From Leifsonia aquatica H1aii (GTDB taxonomy: Bacteria > Actinomycetota > Actinomycetes > Actinomycetales > Microbacteriaceae), in NCBI RefSeq assembly GCF_000633535.1, contig NZ_AYMR01000006.1, forward strand, positions 305,132 to 369,131: a stretch of 64,000 nt of DNA. The letters are read 5' to 3'. This document shows, piece by piece, positions 22,014 to 29,915 of this stretch. The notes under the pieces were generated by a model that saw nothing but the letters and a program-made list of their open reading frames with translations, did not search any database and was not told the origin of the DNA. Each line of letters opens with the position of its first letter. The first letter of the stretch is position 1. The position numbers were made by a program, and so were the translations under genes.

Positions 22014-22622
22014 TCAGCTCAGCAGGCCCAGCCGGGCCGCCTTCCGGACCGCGTCGATGCGCGAGGTCGCCCCGAGCTTCTCGTACATGTTGGTCGTGTG
22101 CCGCTTGACCGTCCCCTCGGCGATGGAGAGCGACGTCGCGATGTCGCGGTTGGAATAGGCCTGCGCGATCATCCGCAGCACCTCCTGCTCGCGGATCGTC
22201 AGAATCGCCCCGCTCGCCTCGACGTCGATGGCGTGGTCGAGCGGATCCGCGGCCGGCGGAGTCGCGCGGGCGATCACCGCGGTGAGCTGCTCGCTGTCCA
22301 CGGTCTTGGTCACGAACGCCGCCGCCCCGGCCCGCAGGAGCTGTCGCTCGAGCACCGCGTCGCTGTGCATGGTCAGGATGACGATCGCCGTCTGCGGGTG
22401 ATGGCGCCGCAGCCGCGAGACGGTCTGCTCCGCCGGCACCCCGGGGATCTCGACGTCGAGCAGCAGCACGTCCGGTGCCTGCTCCGAGACCAGCTCCCAG
22501 GCCTCGTCGCTGGAGCCGCCCTCCCCGACGATGCGGAACCGGCCCTCGATGAGGGCGCGGATTCCCTGCCGGAACATTCCATGGTCGTCGATGAGGACGA
22601 CGGTTCGCGTTTCGTCGGTCAT
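22014..22622 (-). CDS. NarL/LuxR-family response regulator
   Basis: This 202-residue protein has a receiver domain with acidic pocket D12-D13, phosphoacceptor D56 (LLLDVEIPG) and conserved K106-type Lys in VTKTVD. It ends with a LuxR helix-turn-helix (LTIREQEVLRMIAQAYSNRDIATSLSIAEGTVKRH). The ATG at 22622 overlaps the histidine kinase stop (ATGA), so the two are translated together. It is the output of the kinase encoded just upstream. Target genes cannot be deduced. Confidence 0.93.
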   Translation of the reverse strand: MTDETRTVVLIDDHGMFRQGIRALIEGRFRIVGEGGSSDEAWELVSEQAPDVLLLDVEIPGVPAEQTVSRLRRHHPQTAIVILTMHSDAVLERQLLRAGAAAFVTKTVDSEQLTAVIARATPPAADPLDHAIDVEASGAILTIREQEVLRMIAQAYSNRDIATSLSIAEGTVKRHTTNMYEKLGATSRIDAVRKAARLGLLS

Positions 22623-23647
22623 GGGGACGTGGGGCCTCTCGGTATGGTCAGGCTGAGGGTGGTGCCGGTGCCGAGGCCGGGGATGATCCGGAGTTCGGCG
22701 CCGATCAGTTCCGCGCGCTCCTGGGCGACGATCAGCCCGAGGGCTCCGGATCGCACGGCTTCGTGCGCGAATCCGCGGCCGTTGTCGCTCACGATGATGG
22801 TGAGGCTGCGTCGGTCCCAGTGCGAGTGGACGCGGATCAGTTCGGCGTGCGAGTGCCGCCGCGCGTTGTGCACGGCCTCGCGGACGATGATGAACGCCTC
22901 CTCCTGCACGCCCGTCGAGAGACGGTACGGCGCACCTTCGACGGCCGTGAGCACGGGCGGACCCGAGTCGTCGAGGTCGTCGACGTAGTCGTGCAGCGCT
23001 TCGTCGAGCCGCTTGTCGCCGACCGCGTGCCGCAGGTCGAGGGCGATGGCTCGGGTCTCGTCGAGGGCCGCGCCGAACAGTTCCAGGCCCTCCCGCAGCC
23101 GCGGGTCCGACCCGTCGTCGATGCCGCCGAGCTCGAACCGTTGCAGACCGGCGGCGATGCTGTGGGCGACCCGGTCGTGCAGCTCGCGCGAGATGCCGAG
23201 GCGTTCCTCGCTGTGCGCCACGGCGAGCCGCTCGAGCAGTACGTTCACGTAGCCGACGGAGGCCGGGACGACCGCGCTCATGATGGAGGAGTTGAGCGCG
23301 CGTGCCAGGTCGCCGGGGTTCGCCGCCGTCTCGCGATCGGTGCTGAGGATCGAGAAGGCGACGTCGAAGAGCTCGGTCGCGGCCGACAGGCTGTCGACGG
23401 GATGGATGTTCTGCCGGGCCCGCGTCTCGCCGACGCCCGACCCGTGGCGGGCCGGGGTGCTCAGCCGTTCCGCGCCCGCGGGCCGACCCAGGATGTCGAA
23501 GGTGCGGTCGAGGATCCAATCGACCTGTGCGGCCAGCTGATCCCTGACCTCGCGGTCCGCGACCAGCGTGCTCTCCGATGCGCGGAGCCGCTCGAACAGC
23601 GCCGCGAGGATGCGGTCGCGCAGGGCGACCTCGTCTTTACCACTCAT
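22619..23647 (-). CDS. Cytosolic NarX/DesK-type histidine kinase
   Basis: The 342-residue kinase has no transmembrane segment. Its N-terminal 145 residues match no sensor domain I recognise. H157 in SRELHDRVAHSIAAGLQ is the phosphorylated His of the HisKA_3 type, followed by an HATPase domain with N- and G-boxes (REAVHNARRHS; VSDNGRGF; GTTLSL). ATG 23647 is preferred to the TTG one codon upstream. It begins only 9 bp after the UbiA-type gene and is coupled to the response regulator. It may sense an intracellular or membrane-lipid cue linked to the prenyltransferase, which is speculative. Confidence 0.9.
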   Translation of the reverse strand: MSGKDEVALRDRILAALFERLRASESTLVADREVRDQLAAQVDWILDRTFDILGRPAGAERLSTPARHGSGVGETRARQNIHPVDSLSAATELFDVAFSILSTDRETAANPGDLARALNSSIMSAVVPASVGYVNVLLERLAVAHSEERLGISRELHDRVAHSIAAGLQRFELGGIDDGSDPRLREGLELFGAALDETRAIALDLRHAVGDKRLDEALHDYVDDLDDSGPPVLTAVEGAPYRLSTGVQEEAFIIVREAVHNARRHSHAELIRVHSHWDRRSLTIIVSDNGRGFAHEAVRSGALGLIVAQERAELIGAELRIIPGLGTGTTLSLTIPRGPTSP

Positions 23648-23656
23648 CAATGAACC

Positions 23657-24553
23657 TCAGCCCCCGAGCGCACCCAGCAGCGCCGCGACGTTCAGAGCGT
23701 ACTGGCCGATCATGAAGGAGCGGTACGGACGCTTCGCGGTGCCGCGGTCGCCGGAGCGGGCGATGAACAGCATGACGATCACCACCGGGCCTGCGATGCC
23801 GAGGACCAGGAGGCTGCGGACCTGCTCGACGACCACACCCAGCACGATCGCGACGGTGGACACGACACCCGTTCCGGCAGCGACGAACACGCGCGCGCGA
23901 TCCTCGCCGAGCACGACCGGGAGGGTGCGCCGACCCTCCGCGGCGTCGCCGGCCACGTCGCCGAAGTCCTTGGTGTGACCGACCACGGCGATCCACGAGG
24001 CCGCGACCAGGGCGAACGCGAAGGCCGACGGCGGGATCTGATCCGAGACGACACGGGCGGCCGCGAGATAGGTCAGGAACACTCCGGCGGCCGCGACCGT
24101 GAGTGCCGCCACACCGGACTTCTTCGCCGCCCAGGGGCCGATCGAGTAGACCAGGCCGAGGCAGATGAACGCCACCACCGCCAGCAGGAAGGGGCCGGAG
24201 AAGAACGTCGCGATGAGCAGGGACACCGACAGGAGGGCAACTGCGATGACGATCGCCTGACGTTCCCCCAGCCGGCCCGTCGCGAGAGGGCGGGACGAGC
24301 CGTTGAGCCGGTCGCCCTCCACGTCGCTGATCCCGTTGACCAGGTAGACCGCCCACACCGCCAGCACCCACGAGACGCCGGCCGTCCACAGCACCGGCGT
24401 CGACCAGTCCGCGCCGGCGACGAGGGCCGTCCCCACGACGAAACGGAGCGCGAAGACGCCGATCACCACCGGTCGGCCTTCGACGAAAGCCAGCCCCACC
24501 GACGACGCGACATCCGCGAAAACACGCCGGCGTGGCTGGACCACACTGCTCAT
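23657..24553 (-). CDS. UbiA-family prenyltransferase
   Basis: The 298-residue polytopic protein has two Asp-rich motifs facing the membrane active site. The first is NGISDVEGD (residues 73-81), followed by RLNGSSRPLATG; the second is KDFGDVAGD (about 195-203). About eight hydrophobic helices surround them. UbiA proteins attach isoprenoid chains to aromatic or lipid acceptors for quinones, carotenoid end groups, heme O or archaeal-type lipids. No aromatic-pathway gene is nearby, so the acceptor is unknown. It is the first gene of a three-gene unit with a histidine kinase and response regulator. Confidence 0.88.
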   Translation of the reverse strand: MSSVVQPRRRVFADVASSVGLAFVEGRPVVIGVFALRFVVGTALVAGADWSTPVLWTAGVSWVLAVWAVYLVNGISDVEGDRLNGSSRPLATGRLGERQAIVIAVALLSVSLLIATFFSGPFLLAVVAFICLGLVYSIGPWAAKKSGVAALTVAAAGVFLTYLAAARVVSDQIPPSAFAFALVAASWIAVVGHTKDFGDVAGDAAEGRRTLPVVLGEDRARVFVAAGTGVVSTVAIVLGVVVEQVRSLLVLGIAGPVVIVMLFIARSGDRGTAKRPYRSFMIGQYALNVAALLGALGG

Positions 24554-24645
24554 GCGCTCATTGTCGAGCGCTCCTCACCATCTGGCGCGGTGGGGCACGT
24601 ACAACGAAAGTCACATCTTCACAAGGGGGAGATGCGACCGGCGGC

Positions 24646-25428
24646 TCAGCTCTTCGTGACCGTCCCGACGAAGAACAGCCGGCGGAAGCCGAACACGGTG
24701 GCACCGTGCCGGGTCGGGTAGGCCGCTCGGAGCCGCGGGCGCAGCTCATCGACGAACGCGCCACCCCGCGGGCCGAGCGCCGCCAGGTAGGGTCGCAGGC
24801 GCGTGCCGCCCAACCATTCCAGGACGGCATCGTCTCCGGCGAGGATGTGCTGGTACGTGGTCTCCCACGCCTCGACCCGGTGGCCGGCCTCGAGGAAGAC
24901 GTCGACGTAGTCGCGCAGCGCCCCCACGCGCGCGATCACCGACCCGACGCCGTCGAGCGCATCGGCCCAGCGCGGCTCGGCGGCGAGCTGACGCAGCAGC
25001 ACCTGGGAAGGGGAGTCCTCGTTCCCGGGGATCTGCACCGCGACGGTCGCCCCCGGGTGCAGCCGCGGGAGCCAGGACCGCAGGAGGTCGCGGTGCCCGG
25101 GGACCCACTGCAGCGCGGCATTGCTGACGACGAGGTCGACGCCGCCGTCGGGCTCCCAGCCTTCGATGGTCTCCCGCTGGAACGACAGATTCGGGTGCGC
25201 CGCCGCCAGCTCGGCTGTCGCGGCGAGCATCTCCGCGGAGGAGTCGACGCCGAGCACCTCGGCCTCGGGCCAACGGGACGCCAGGGTGGCGGTGAGCTCG
25301 CCCGTGCCGCAGCCCAGATCCACGACGCGGGACGGGCGGACACCGTCGAGTCGGCTCGTCAGATCGAGGAAGGGCCGAGCGCGCTCGTCGGCGAAGACGC
25401 CGTACAGCCCCGGGTCCCAGCGCACCAT
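24646..25428 (-). CDS. tam: Trans-aconitate 2-methyltransferase
   Basis: The 260 residues align along their length with E. coli Tam: WDPGLYGVFADERARPFLDL, DLGCGTGELTATL (SAM motif I), SNAALQWVPGH, AVQIPGNEDSPS and WETTYQHIL. Tam methylates trans-aconitate, a damaging by-product of cis-aconitate, with S-adenosylmethionine, protecting aconitase in the cytoplasm. I chose ATG 25428 (MVRWDPGLYG), which fits the family; ORF extension to 25467 has no support. It is divergent from the hydrolase-LuxR gene. Confidence 0.9.
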   Translation of the reverse strand: MVRWDPGLYGVFADERARPFLDLTSRLDGVRPSRVVDLGCGTGELTATLASRWPEAEVLGVDSSAEMLAATAELAAAHPNLSFQRETIEGWEPDGGVDLVVSNAALQWVPGHRDLLRSWLPRLHPGATVAVQIPGNEDSPSQVLLRQLAAEPRWADALDGVGSVIARVGALRDYVDVFLEAGHRVEAWETTYQHILAGDDAVLEWLGGTRLRPYLAALGPRGGAFVDELRPRLRAAYPTRHGATVFGFRRLFFVGTVTKS

Positions 25429-25483
25429 ACGAGCATCGTACGCAGACCTCGTCCCGATGTGTCGCACGGCTCACAATGGACCC

Positions 25484-26512
25484 ATGCAGCAGCGCATCGC
25501 CCGCGTCGTGACGGACGGGGGAGCGGAGGTGGCGTACGCGACGGTCGGCCCCGGCACCGGGCGTGCGATCGTCTACGTCGCGGGATGGCTCGGCCACCTC
25601 GAGCGGGCGTGGGAGCTGCCGGAGGAGCGGGCCTTCTTCGAGGGTCTCGCCCGGGGGACCCGTGTCGTACGGTACGACCGCGCGGGATGCGGGATGTCCC
25701 CGCCGGCGTCCCCGCCCGCGGCACCGTCCCTCGCCTCCGAACTCGACCAGCTCGACGCCGTCGTCGCGACGCTCGGGCCGGAGCCGTTCGACCTCGTCGG
25801 GGTATCGATGGGGGCGACGGTGGCGGCGGCCTGGACCGCGGCACACCCCGGGGCCGTCCGACGCCTGGTGCTCTACGGCGGATGGGTGTCGGGGATGGCG
25901 GTGGCGTCACCGGGGGTGCGCGAGCACCTGCTCGGCCTCGTCACAGCGCACTGGGGGCTCGGCTCCGACGTCCTGACCGACGTGTTCGCGCCCGATGCCG
26001 GCACCGCGCTGCGGGCGGCGATCGGCCGCTACCAGCGTGCGTCCTCCTCCGCCGCGATGGCGCGCTCGCTGCTCGCTCTGAGCTACGACCTCGACATCGG
26101 CGGACTGCTGGACGCGGTGCGCGCTCCGACGCTGGTGGTCCATCGCGAGCACGACCGGGCGGCTCCGCTCGCCCAGGGCCGGGCGCTCGCCGCAGGCATC
26201 CCCGGTGCCCGCCTCCTGGTGCTGCCCGGCCGATCCCATCTGCCGTTCGTGGGCGATGCGGCGGCGCTCGTGGCGGCCATCCGCCGGTTCCTCGGCCTGC
26301 GTGCGGCGCGCGCCGCCGCCGGGGCCCTGACCGCGCGTCAGCACGAGGTCGCCGTGCTGGTCGGTGCGGGCCTCACCAACCGGCAGATCGCCGCCCGGCT
26401 GGGCATCGAGGAGCGGTCCGCCGAAGGGCACGTCGAACGGATCCGTCAGCGACTGGGCTTCCGTTCCCGCGCCCAGATCGCGGCCTGGCAGGCGGAGCAG
26501 TCCGAGCGGTGA
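25484..26512 (+). CDS. Alpha/beta hydrolase fused to a LuxR-type DNA-binding domain
   Basis: The 342-residue protein joins an alpha/beta hydrolase (oxyanion region YVAGWLGH; nucleophile S108 in GVSMGA; acid in HREHDRAAP; His in GRSHLPF) to a C-terminal LuxR helix-turn-helix (LTARQHEVAVLVGAGLTNRQIAARLGIEERSAEGHVERI, about residues 283-325). All three catalytic residues are present. It might sense or hydrolyse a lipid or ester ligand and regulate transcription accordingly. CACAAT (25472-25477) lies 6 nt before the ATG with no ribosome site, suggesting a leaderless message. Such fusions are known but the ligand here is not. Confidence 0.85.
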   Translation: MQQRIARVVTDGGAEVAYATVGPGTGRAIVYVAGWLGHLERAWELPEERAFFEGLARGTRVVRYDRAGCGMSPPASPPAAPSLASELDQLDAVVATLGPEPFDLVGVSMGATVAAAWTAAHPGAVRRLVLYGGWVSGMAVASPGVREHLLGLVTAHWGLGSDVLTDVFAPDAGTALRAAIGRYQRASSSAAMARSLLALSYDLDIGGLLDAVRAPTLVVHREHDRAAPLAQGRALAAGIPGARLLVLPGRSHLPFVGDAAALVAAIRRFLGLRAARAAAGALTARQHEVAVLVGAGLTNRQIAARLGIEERSAEGHVERIRQRLGFRSRAQIAAWQAEQSER

Positions 26513-26565
26513 ACAGAGGTAGTTCCACGCCTGCGCCGACCGGACGGACCGGCGATCCTGGCAGG

Positions 26566-27204
26566 ATGACCGACACCTTCGAACAGCATGCCGTCCGCGG
26601 CCGGTTCAACGCCGCCTTCTTCCGGGCGCTGGATCCTGTGCTCCAGCGCAGTCTGCGCGCCCACAAGGAGCGCGTCTTCGCGGATCTCCCGGACGACGTC
26701 GTGGAGATCGGCGCCGGCGTGGGGGCGAACCTCCGCTACCTCCCCGCGGGCGCGGCCCTCATCGCGGTCGAGCCCAACCGTGCGATGCACGGACCGCTCG
26801 GCGCCGCGGCACGGGAGCGCGGCGTCGACCTCGACCTGCGGGAACGGATGGCGGAGCACACCGGGCTTCCCGATGGCAGCGCCGACGCCGTCATCTCCTC
26901 GCTGGTGCTTTGCAGCGTGCGGGAACCCGCAGCCGTGCTCGCGGAGATCCGCCGCATCCTGCGACCGGGAGGCAGCTTCCGGTTCGTCGAGCACGTGGTC
27001 GCCGCGCCGGGCACGCCGACCCGCGCCGCCCAGCGGCTGCTGCGGCGTCCGTGGGCGTGGACGTTCGAAGGATGCTCGTGCGAACGCGACCTCGAGGCCG
27101 CCGTCCGGTCCGCCGGGTTCGCCGACGTGGCGGTCGAGCGCTACCGCATCCGGACGCCCTTCCTGCCGTTCAACACCCAGATCGCCGGGGTCGCGACCGT
27201 GTGA
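26566..27204 (+). CDS. Class I SAM-dependent methyltransferase
   Basis: The 212-residue protein has the SAM-binding motif VVEIGAGVGANLRYLP (about residues 44-59), acidic loop IAVEPNRAMH and motif IV ISSLVLCSVREP. The remaining part resembles UbiE-related phosphatidylethanolamine/demethylmenaquinone methyltransferases (EIRRILRPGGSFRFVEHV). It begins 53 bp after the hydrolase-LuxR gene on the same strand. The methyl acceptor is unknown. It is probably cytoplasmic or peripheral. Confidence 0.88.
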   Translation: MTDTFEQHAVRGRFNAAFFRALDPVLQRSLRAHKERVFADLPDDVVEIGAGVGANLRYLPAGAALIAVEPNRAMHGPLGAAARERGVDLDLRERMAEHTGLPDGSADAVISSLVLCSVREPAAVLAEIRRILRPGGSFRFVEHVVAAPGTPTRAAQRLLRRPWAWTFEGCSCERDLEAAVRSAGFADVAVERYRIRTPFLPFNTQIAGVATV

Positions 27205-27356
27205 CGGCGACCTATCGCTCGCGGCCGCATCCGCCGCGCGTGCCGAGGAGGCGTGGGCCAGCGGGCCGCAAAGATGGTCCCGCGGCACCATGCCGCATCG
27301 CCACCCTGGTACCTCCGCCCGATCCGCTGCGCGTCCGGCGCTCCTAGCGTGAAGGC

Positions 27357-28319
27357 ATGACGAACAGCTCCGACCCCCGCCGGCCCCGACGATTCTGGAA
27401 GGTCACGGGGATCTCGCTCGCCGGGCTGGTCGCCGCCGCCGGGATCGCCCTCGCCGCCACCTCCATCACCAACGCGGTCGCCACCTCGGCCGAGGAGAAG
27501 GAGATCGAGTCGTACGGGCAGAAGGTCGACGTCGACGGCAAGAAGCTCAATGTCGTGGTGAGCGGCGCGGGGGAGCGCACGATCGTGCTGCTCCCGGGCT
27601 TCGGAACGGCGTCGCCCGCCCTCGACTTCGCACCGCTGACCGAGAAGCTCGCGGCGCACAATCGCGTGGTCGTGGTGGAGCCGTTCGGGTACGGTCTCAG
27701 CGACCAGACCGACCGTCCCCGCACGTCGGCGAACATCGCCGACGAGGTGCACGACGCCCTCGGCGCGCTCGACATCCACCGCTACGTGCTGGCGGGCCAC
27801 TCCATCGCCGGCATCTACGGCCTGGAGTACGTCGACCGGTACCGCGACGAGGTGGAGGCGTTCGTCGGCATCGACACCAGCGTGCCCACGCAACCGGGGA
27901 TGGAGGACGGCCTCCCGGTCGGCGCCATGCAGGCGGCCAAATCGCTCGGACTGATGCGCGTGCTGACGGCCGTGGGAGATCCGTACGCCGGCCTCCCGTT
28001 CAGCGACGATGCGAAGAAGCAGATGATCCTGCTGGCGAACCGCAACAGCGTGAGCGCGACCTACGTGGACGAGATGCAGCGCATCGCGCAGAACTTCCGC
28101 GACGCGCAGCGGCTGTCGTTCCCGCGCGACCTGCCGGTGCTGCTGTTCGTGCAGAAGGACAACCGGGATGTCGCGGGCTGGCTGCGCCTGCACGAGGAGC
28201 AGGCGGCCGGCGTCGAGCGCGGCCAGATGGTGACCCTGGACGCCGATCACTACCTGCACCACACGCGCTCCGCGGAGATCGCGCGAGCCACCGAGCTGTT
28301 CCTGAACGAATCCCGATGA
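27357..28319 (+). CDS. Membrane-anchored alpha/beta hydrolase
   Basis: This 320-residue protein has one N-terminal hydrophobic segment (residues about 15-40) after a basic DPRRPRRFWK, predicting a type II anchor or uncleaved signal. The hydrolase domain shows VLLPGFGTASPALDF, nucleophile GHSIAG (about residue 144-149) and terminal His in DADHYLHH. It likely acts outside the membrane or at its outer face. ATG 27357 is chosen from context. The gene is followed by the unusual small-RNA locus. Confidence 0.83.
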   Translation: MTNSSDPRRPRRFWKVTGISLAGLVAAAGIALAATSITNAVATSAEEKEIESYGQKVDVDGKKLNVVVSGAGERTIVLLPGFGTASPALDFAPLTEKLAAHNRVVVVEPFGYGLSDQTDRPRTSANIADEVHDALGALDIHRYVLAGHSIAGIYGLEYVDRYRDEVEAFVGIDTSVPTQPGMEDGLPVGAMQAAKSLGLMRVLTAVGDPYAGLPFSDDAKKQMILLANRNSVSATYVDEMQRIAQNFRDAQRLSFPRDLPVLLFVQKDNRDVAGWLRLHEEQAAGVERGQMVTLDADHYLHHTRSAEIARATELFLNESR

Positions 28320-28357
28320 TCGGCAGGTCGGGCCTGGCTCCGCGTTCTCCGGCGCGG

Positions 28358-28363
28358 TAGCCT
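28358..28363 (+). promoter_or_regulatory. -10 box upstream of the tRNA-like RNA
   Basis: TAGCCT fits the actinobacterial TANNNT -10 pattern. It is followed 12 nt later by the first base of the tRNA-like sequence, so the RNA would have a short 5' leader of about 5 nt. The -35 region (about 28335-28340) is weak, which is common for such promoters. Confidence 0.4.
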
Positions 28364-28375
28364 GGCTCGACATCG

Positions 28376-28431
28376 GGGGGACTCGCCTATCGGGGCGACT
28401 CGTCTGGTTCGATTTCCAGAGTCCTCCACCA
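28376..28431 (+). ncRNA. tRNA-shaped RNA lacking an anticodon arm (56 nt, CCA encoded)
   Basis: GGGGGAC (28376-28382) pairs with GTCCTCC (28421-28427) as a full 7-bp acceptor stem with one G-T wobble, followed by A and CCA at 28428-28431. TCGCC/GGCGA (28383-28387/28394-28398) form a D-like arm with loop TATCGG. TCTGG/CCAGA (28403-28407/28416-28420) form a T-like arm with an 8-nt loop TTCGATTT, one base longer than normal. Nothing between them could form an anticodon arm; only CTCG joins the two arms. The acceptor and D-side wording are reminiscent of tRNA-Ser. It may be a functional small RNA or a deleted tRNA gene. Confidence 0.55.
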
Positions 28432-28441
28432 CAGATCCTGT

Positions 28442-28471
28442 CGTTCGGGTCCACCTGAGAGGATCCGAACG
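28442..28471 (+). terminator. Hairpin 10 nt downstream of the tRNA-like RNA
   Basis: CGTTCGGGTCC (28442-28452) pairs with GGATCCGAACG (28461-28471) over 11 bp with one G-T pair and an 8-nt loop. Its place right after the encoded CCA would suit a terminator or a 3' processing barrier. There is no T-run. The remaining bases up to 28585 show nothing else I could identify besides the next gene's ribosome site. Confidence 0.55.
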
Positions 28472-28585
28472 CTCCGCCGCGCTGTTCGCCGGTGCTGCTC
28501 AGAGTCGCCCGCCTAGGCTCGAACGGGTTGGGGTCCGGTCTGAACCGGGAGCACGCACTCACGGGGATGACGCGGAAGGAACGGG

Positions 28586-29389
28586 ATGGCACCGAGCGGA
28601 CGAGCGCGCCATCGGGACACCGGGGCTGCCCGGTCGGGACGCAGGCGGGCGGAGACACGCTTCACCCCGGACGTGACGGAGGCTCGGAGCCGCCGCACAC
28701 CGGCAGCGGTGCAGGTCAGACGACAGACCGGCCGTGCCGCCGCCTTCACCGCATCGGCCGCAGCCCTCGCGCTCATCGGCGTCGTCGCCGTGGTCCCGCC
28801 CGCGGATGCCGCGACCTCCGACACCGCTCTCGTCGACGCCACACTGCTCGCCGCGAGTTCCTCCACCGTAGACGGCTGGGGGCACGACACCCAGCACCTC
28901 GCGCTGGCCCGCTTCGCCGCCTCCACGATCAGCCGCGACATCCCCGTCTCCTCGGCGATCGCGAGAATCGTCTCCTCGGAGGGAGGAGCGGCCGGCGACC
29001 AGGCCGCCTCCGCCATCCTCGAAGCCACCGCAGCGGGCGGCGCACGTGCGGCGATCATCAACGCCGCCCTCTCGTACCTGGGCACCCCGTACGTCTTGGG
29101 CGGGGCCTCGCACTCCGGGATAGACTGCTCCGGTCTCGTGATGGACGCGTATGCCGCGGCCGGCATATCCCTCGCCCACCTCGTGCATCTGCAGGACGAC
29201 GCCGGCACGATCATTCCCGAATCGGAAGCGAAGCCGGGCGACCTCGTCGTATTCGACGACGAGGAGCACATCGGCATCTACCTGGGCAACGGTACGCTCA
29301 TCCATGCCCCCGACGTCGGCCGGGACGTGTCGATCACCACGGTCTGGCAGGGCGTGGCGCACCACTTCACCCGGATCCTGCCGGGCTGA
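28586..29389 (+). CDS. NlpC/P60-family cell-wall endopeptidase
   Basis: This 267-residue exported protein has an Arg-rich N-terminus, a membrane segment (about residues 50-70, AAAFTASAAALALIGVVAVV) and a signal-cleavage-like PPADAATSD. The C-terminal NlpC/P60 domain shows catalytic C181 (GIDCSGLV), H228 (DEEHIGIYLG) and H240. It should cleave stem-peptide bonds in peptidoglycan during growth or division. ATG 28586 follows a GAAGGAACGG site. The central residues 80-150 are Ala/Ser-rich and of unknown fold. Confidence 0.88.
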   Translation: MAPSGRARHRDTGAARSGRRRAETRFTPDVTEARSRRTPAAVQVRRQTGRAAAFTASAAALALIGVVAVVPPADAATSDTALVDATLLAASSSTVDGWGHDTQHLALARFAASTISRDIPVSSAIARIVSSEGGAAGDQAASAILEATAAGGARAAIINAALSYLGTPYVLGGASHSGIDCSGLVMDAYAAAGISLAHLVHLQDDAGTIIPESEAKPGDLVVFDDEEHIGIYLGNGTLIHAPDVGRDVSITTVWQGVAHHFTRILPG

Positions 29390-29448
29390 TCCGGGGCCGA
29401 TCCCGAGCCGCCGGCCGACCAACGGATCCCACCGAGAACGGAGGAACA

Positions 29449-29718
29449 ATGTCCGTCAGAACCGCTCGCGCACTCTGGTGCATCGTCCCGTTCGCGCTCG
29501 TGGTCGCCGTCGTCGCCTTCGCCCTCGTCGGCGCCCCCGGGATCGACCACGGCATCGCCACGGCGAAGGTCCCCTCTCATGTCGTCCTGACCCGGCGGGA
29601 GTGGGTCGACGTGGCGATCGGCTGCCTGTTCACCGTGATCGCGATCGTCACCGCCTTCCGGCTGCTCTCCGTCCGGCGCGCACGCGCCACCCTCGACACC
29701 TCCTCCGACGTGTCCTGA
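29449..29718 (+). CDS. Small two-span membrane protein (89 aa)
   Basis: The 89-residue product has two hydrophobic stretches, WCIVPFALVVAVVAFALVGA (about 10-29) and VDVAIGCLFTVIAIVTAFRL (about 53-72), separated by a short polar loop. The tail is basic then acidic. ATG 29449 stands behind a GGAGGAAC site and 59 bp after the peptidase stop, so it may belong to the same transcript. I recognise no domain. Confidence 0.7.
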   Translation: MSVRTARALWCIVPFALVVAVVAFALVGAPGIDHGIATAKVPSHVVLTRREWVDVAIGCLFTVIAIVTAFRLLSVRRARATLDTSSDVS

Positions 29719-29915
29719 CCTTCCGGCCGCCGAGGTCCACGGAGTCGCTGCTTCCGTCACGCCTGCGCCGCACCGTCGTGAACGTCGCGGATGCCCGTGC
29801 CGGAATGCACCGTGTCAAGGGTCTCGGCGGGGGAGTCCGCCAGTGGTACGGTCGTGGTTCGGCGTCGGTGCGGGAGGGCGCCGGTTTCGCGAGCACCCGC
29901 GGGAAAGCAGGGGAC

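Noticed and set aside
28376..28431. tmRNA or ordinary tRNA
   Set aside because: No tmRNA tag reading frame or mRNA-like part is present, and no anticodon arm exists, so neither name is justified.
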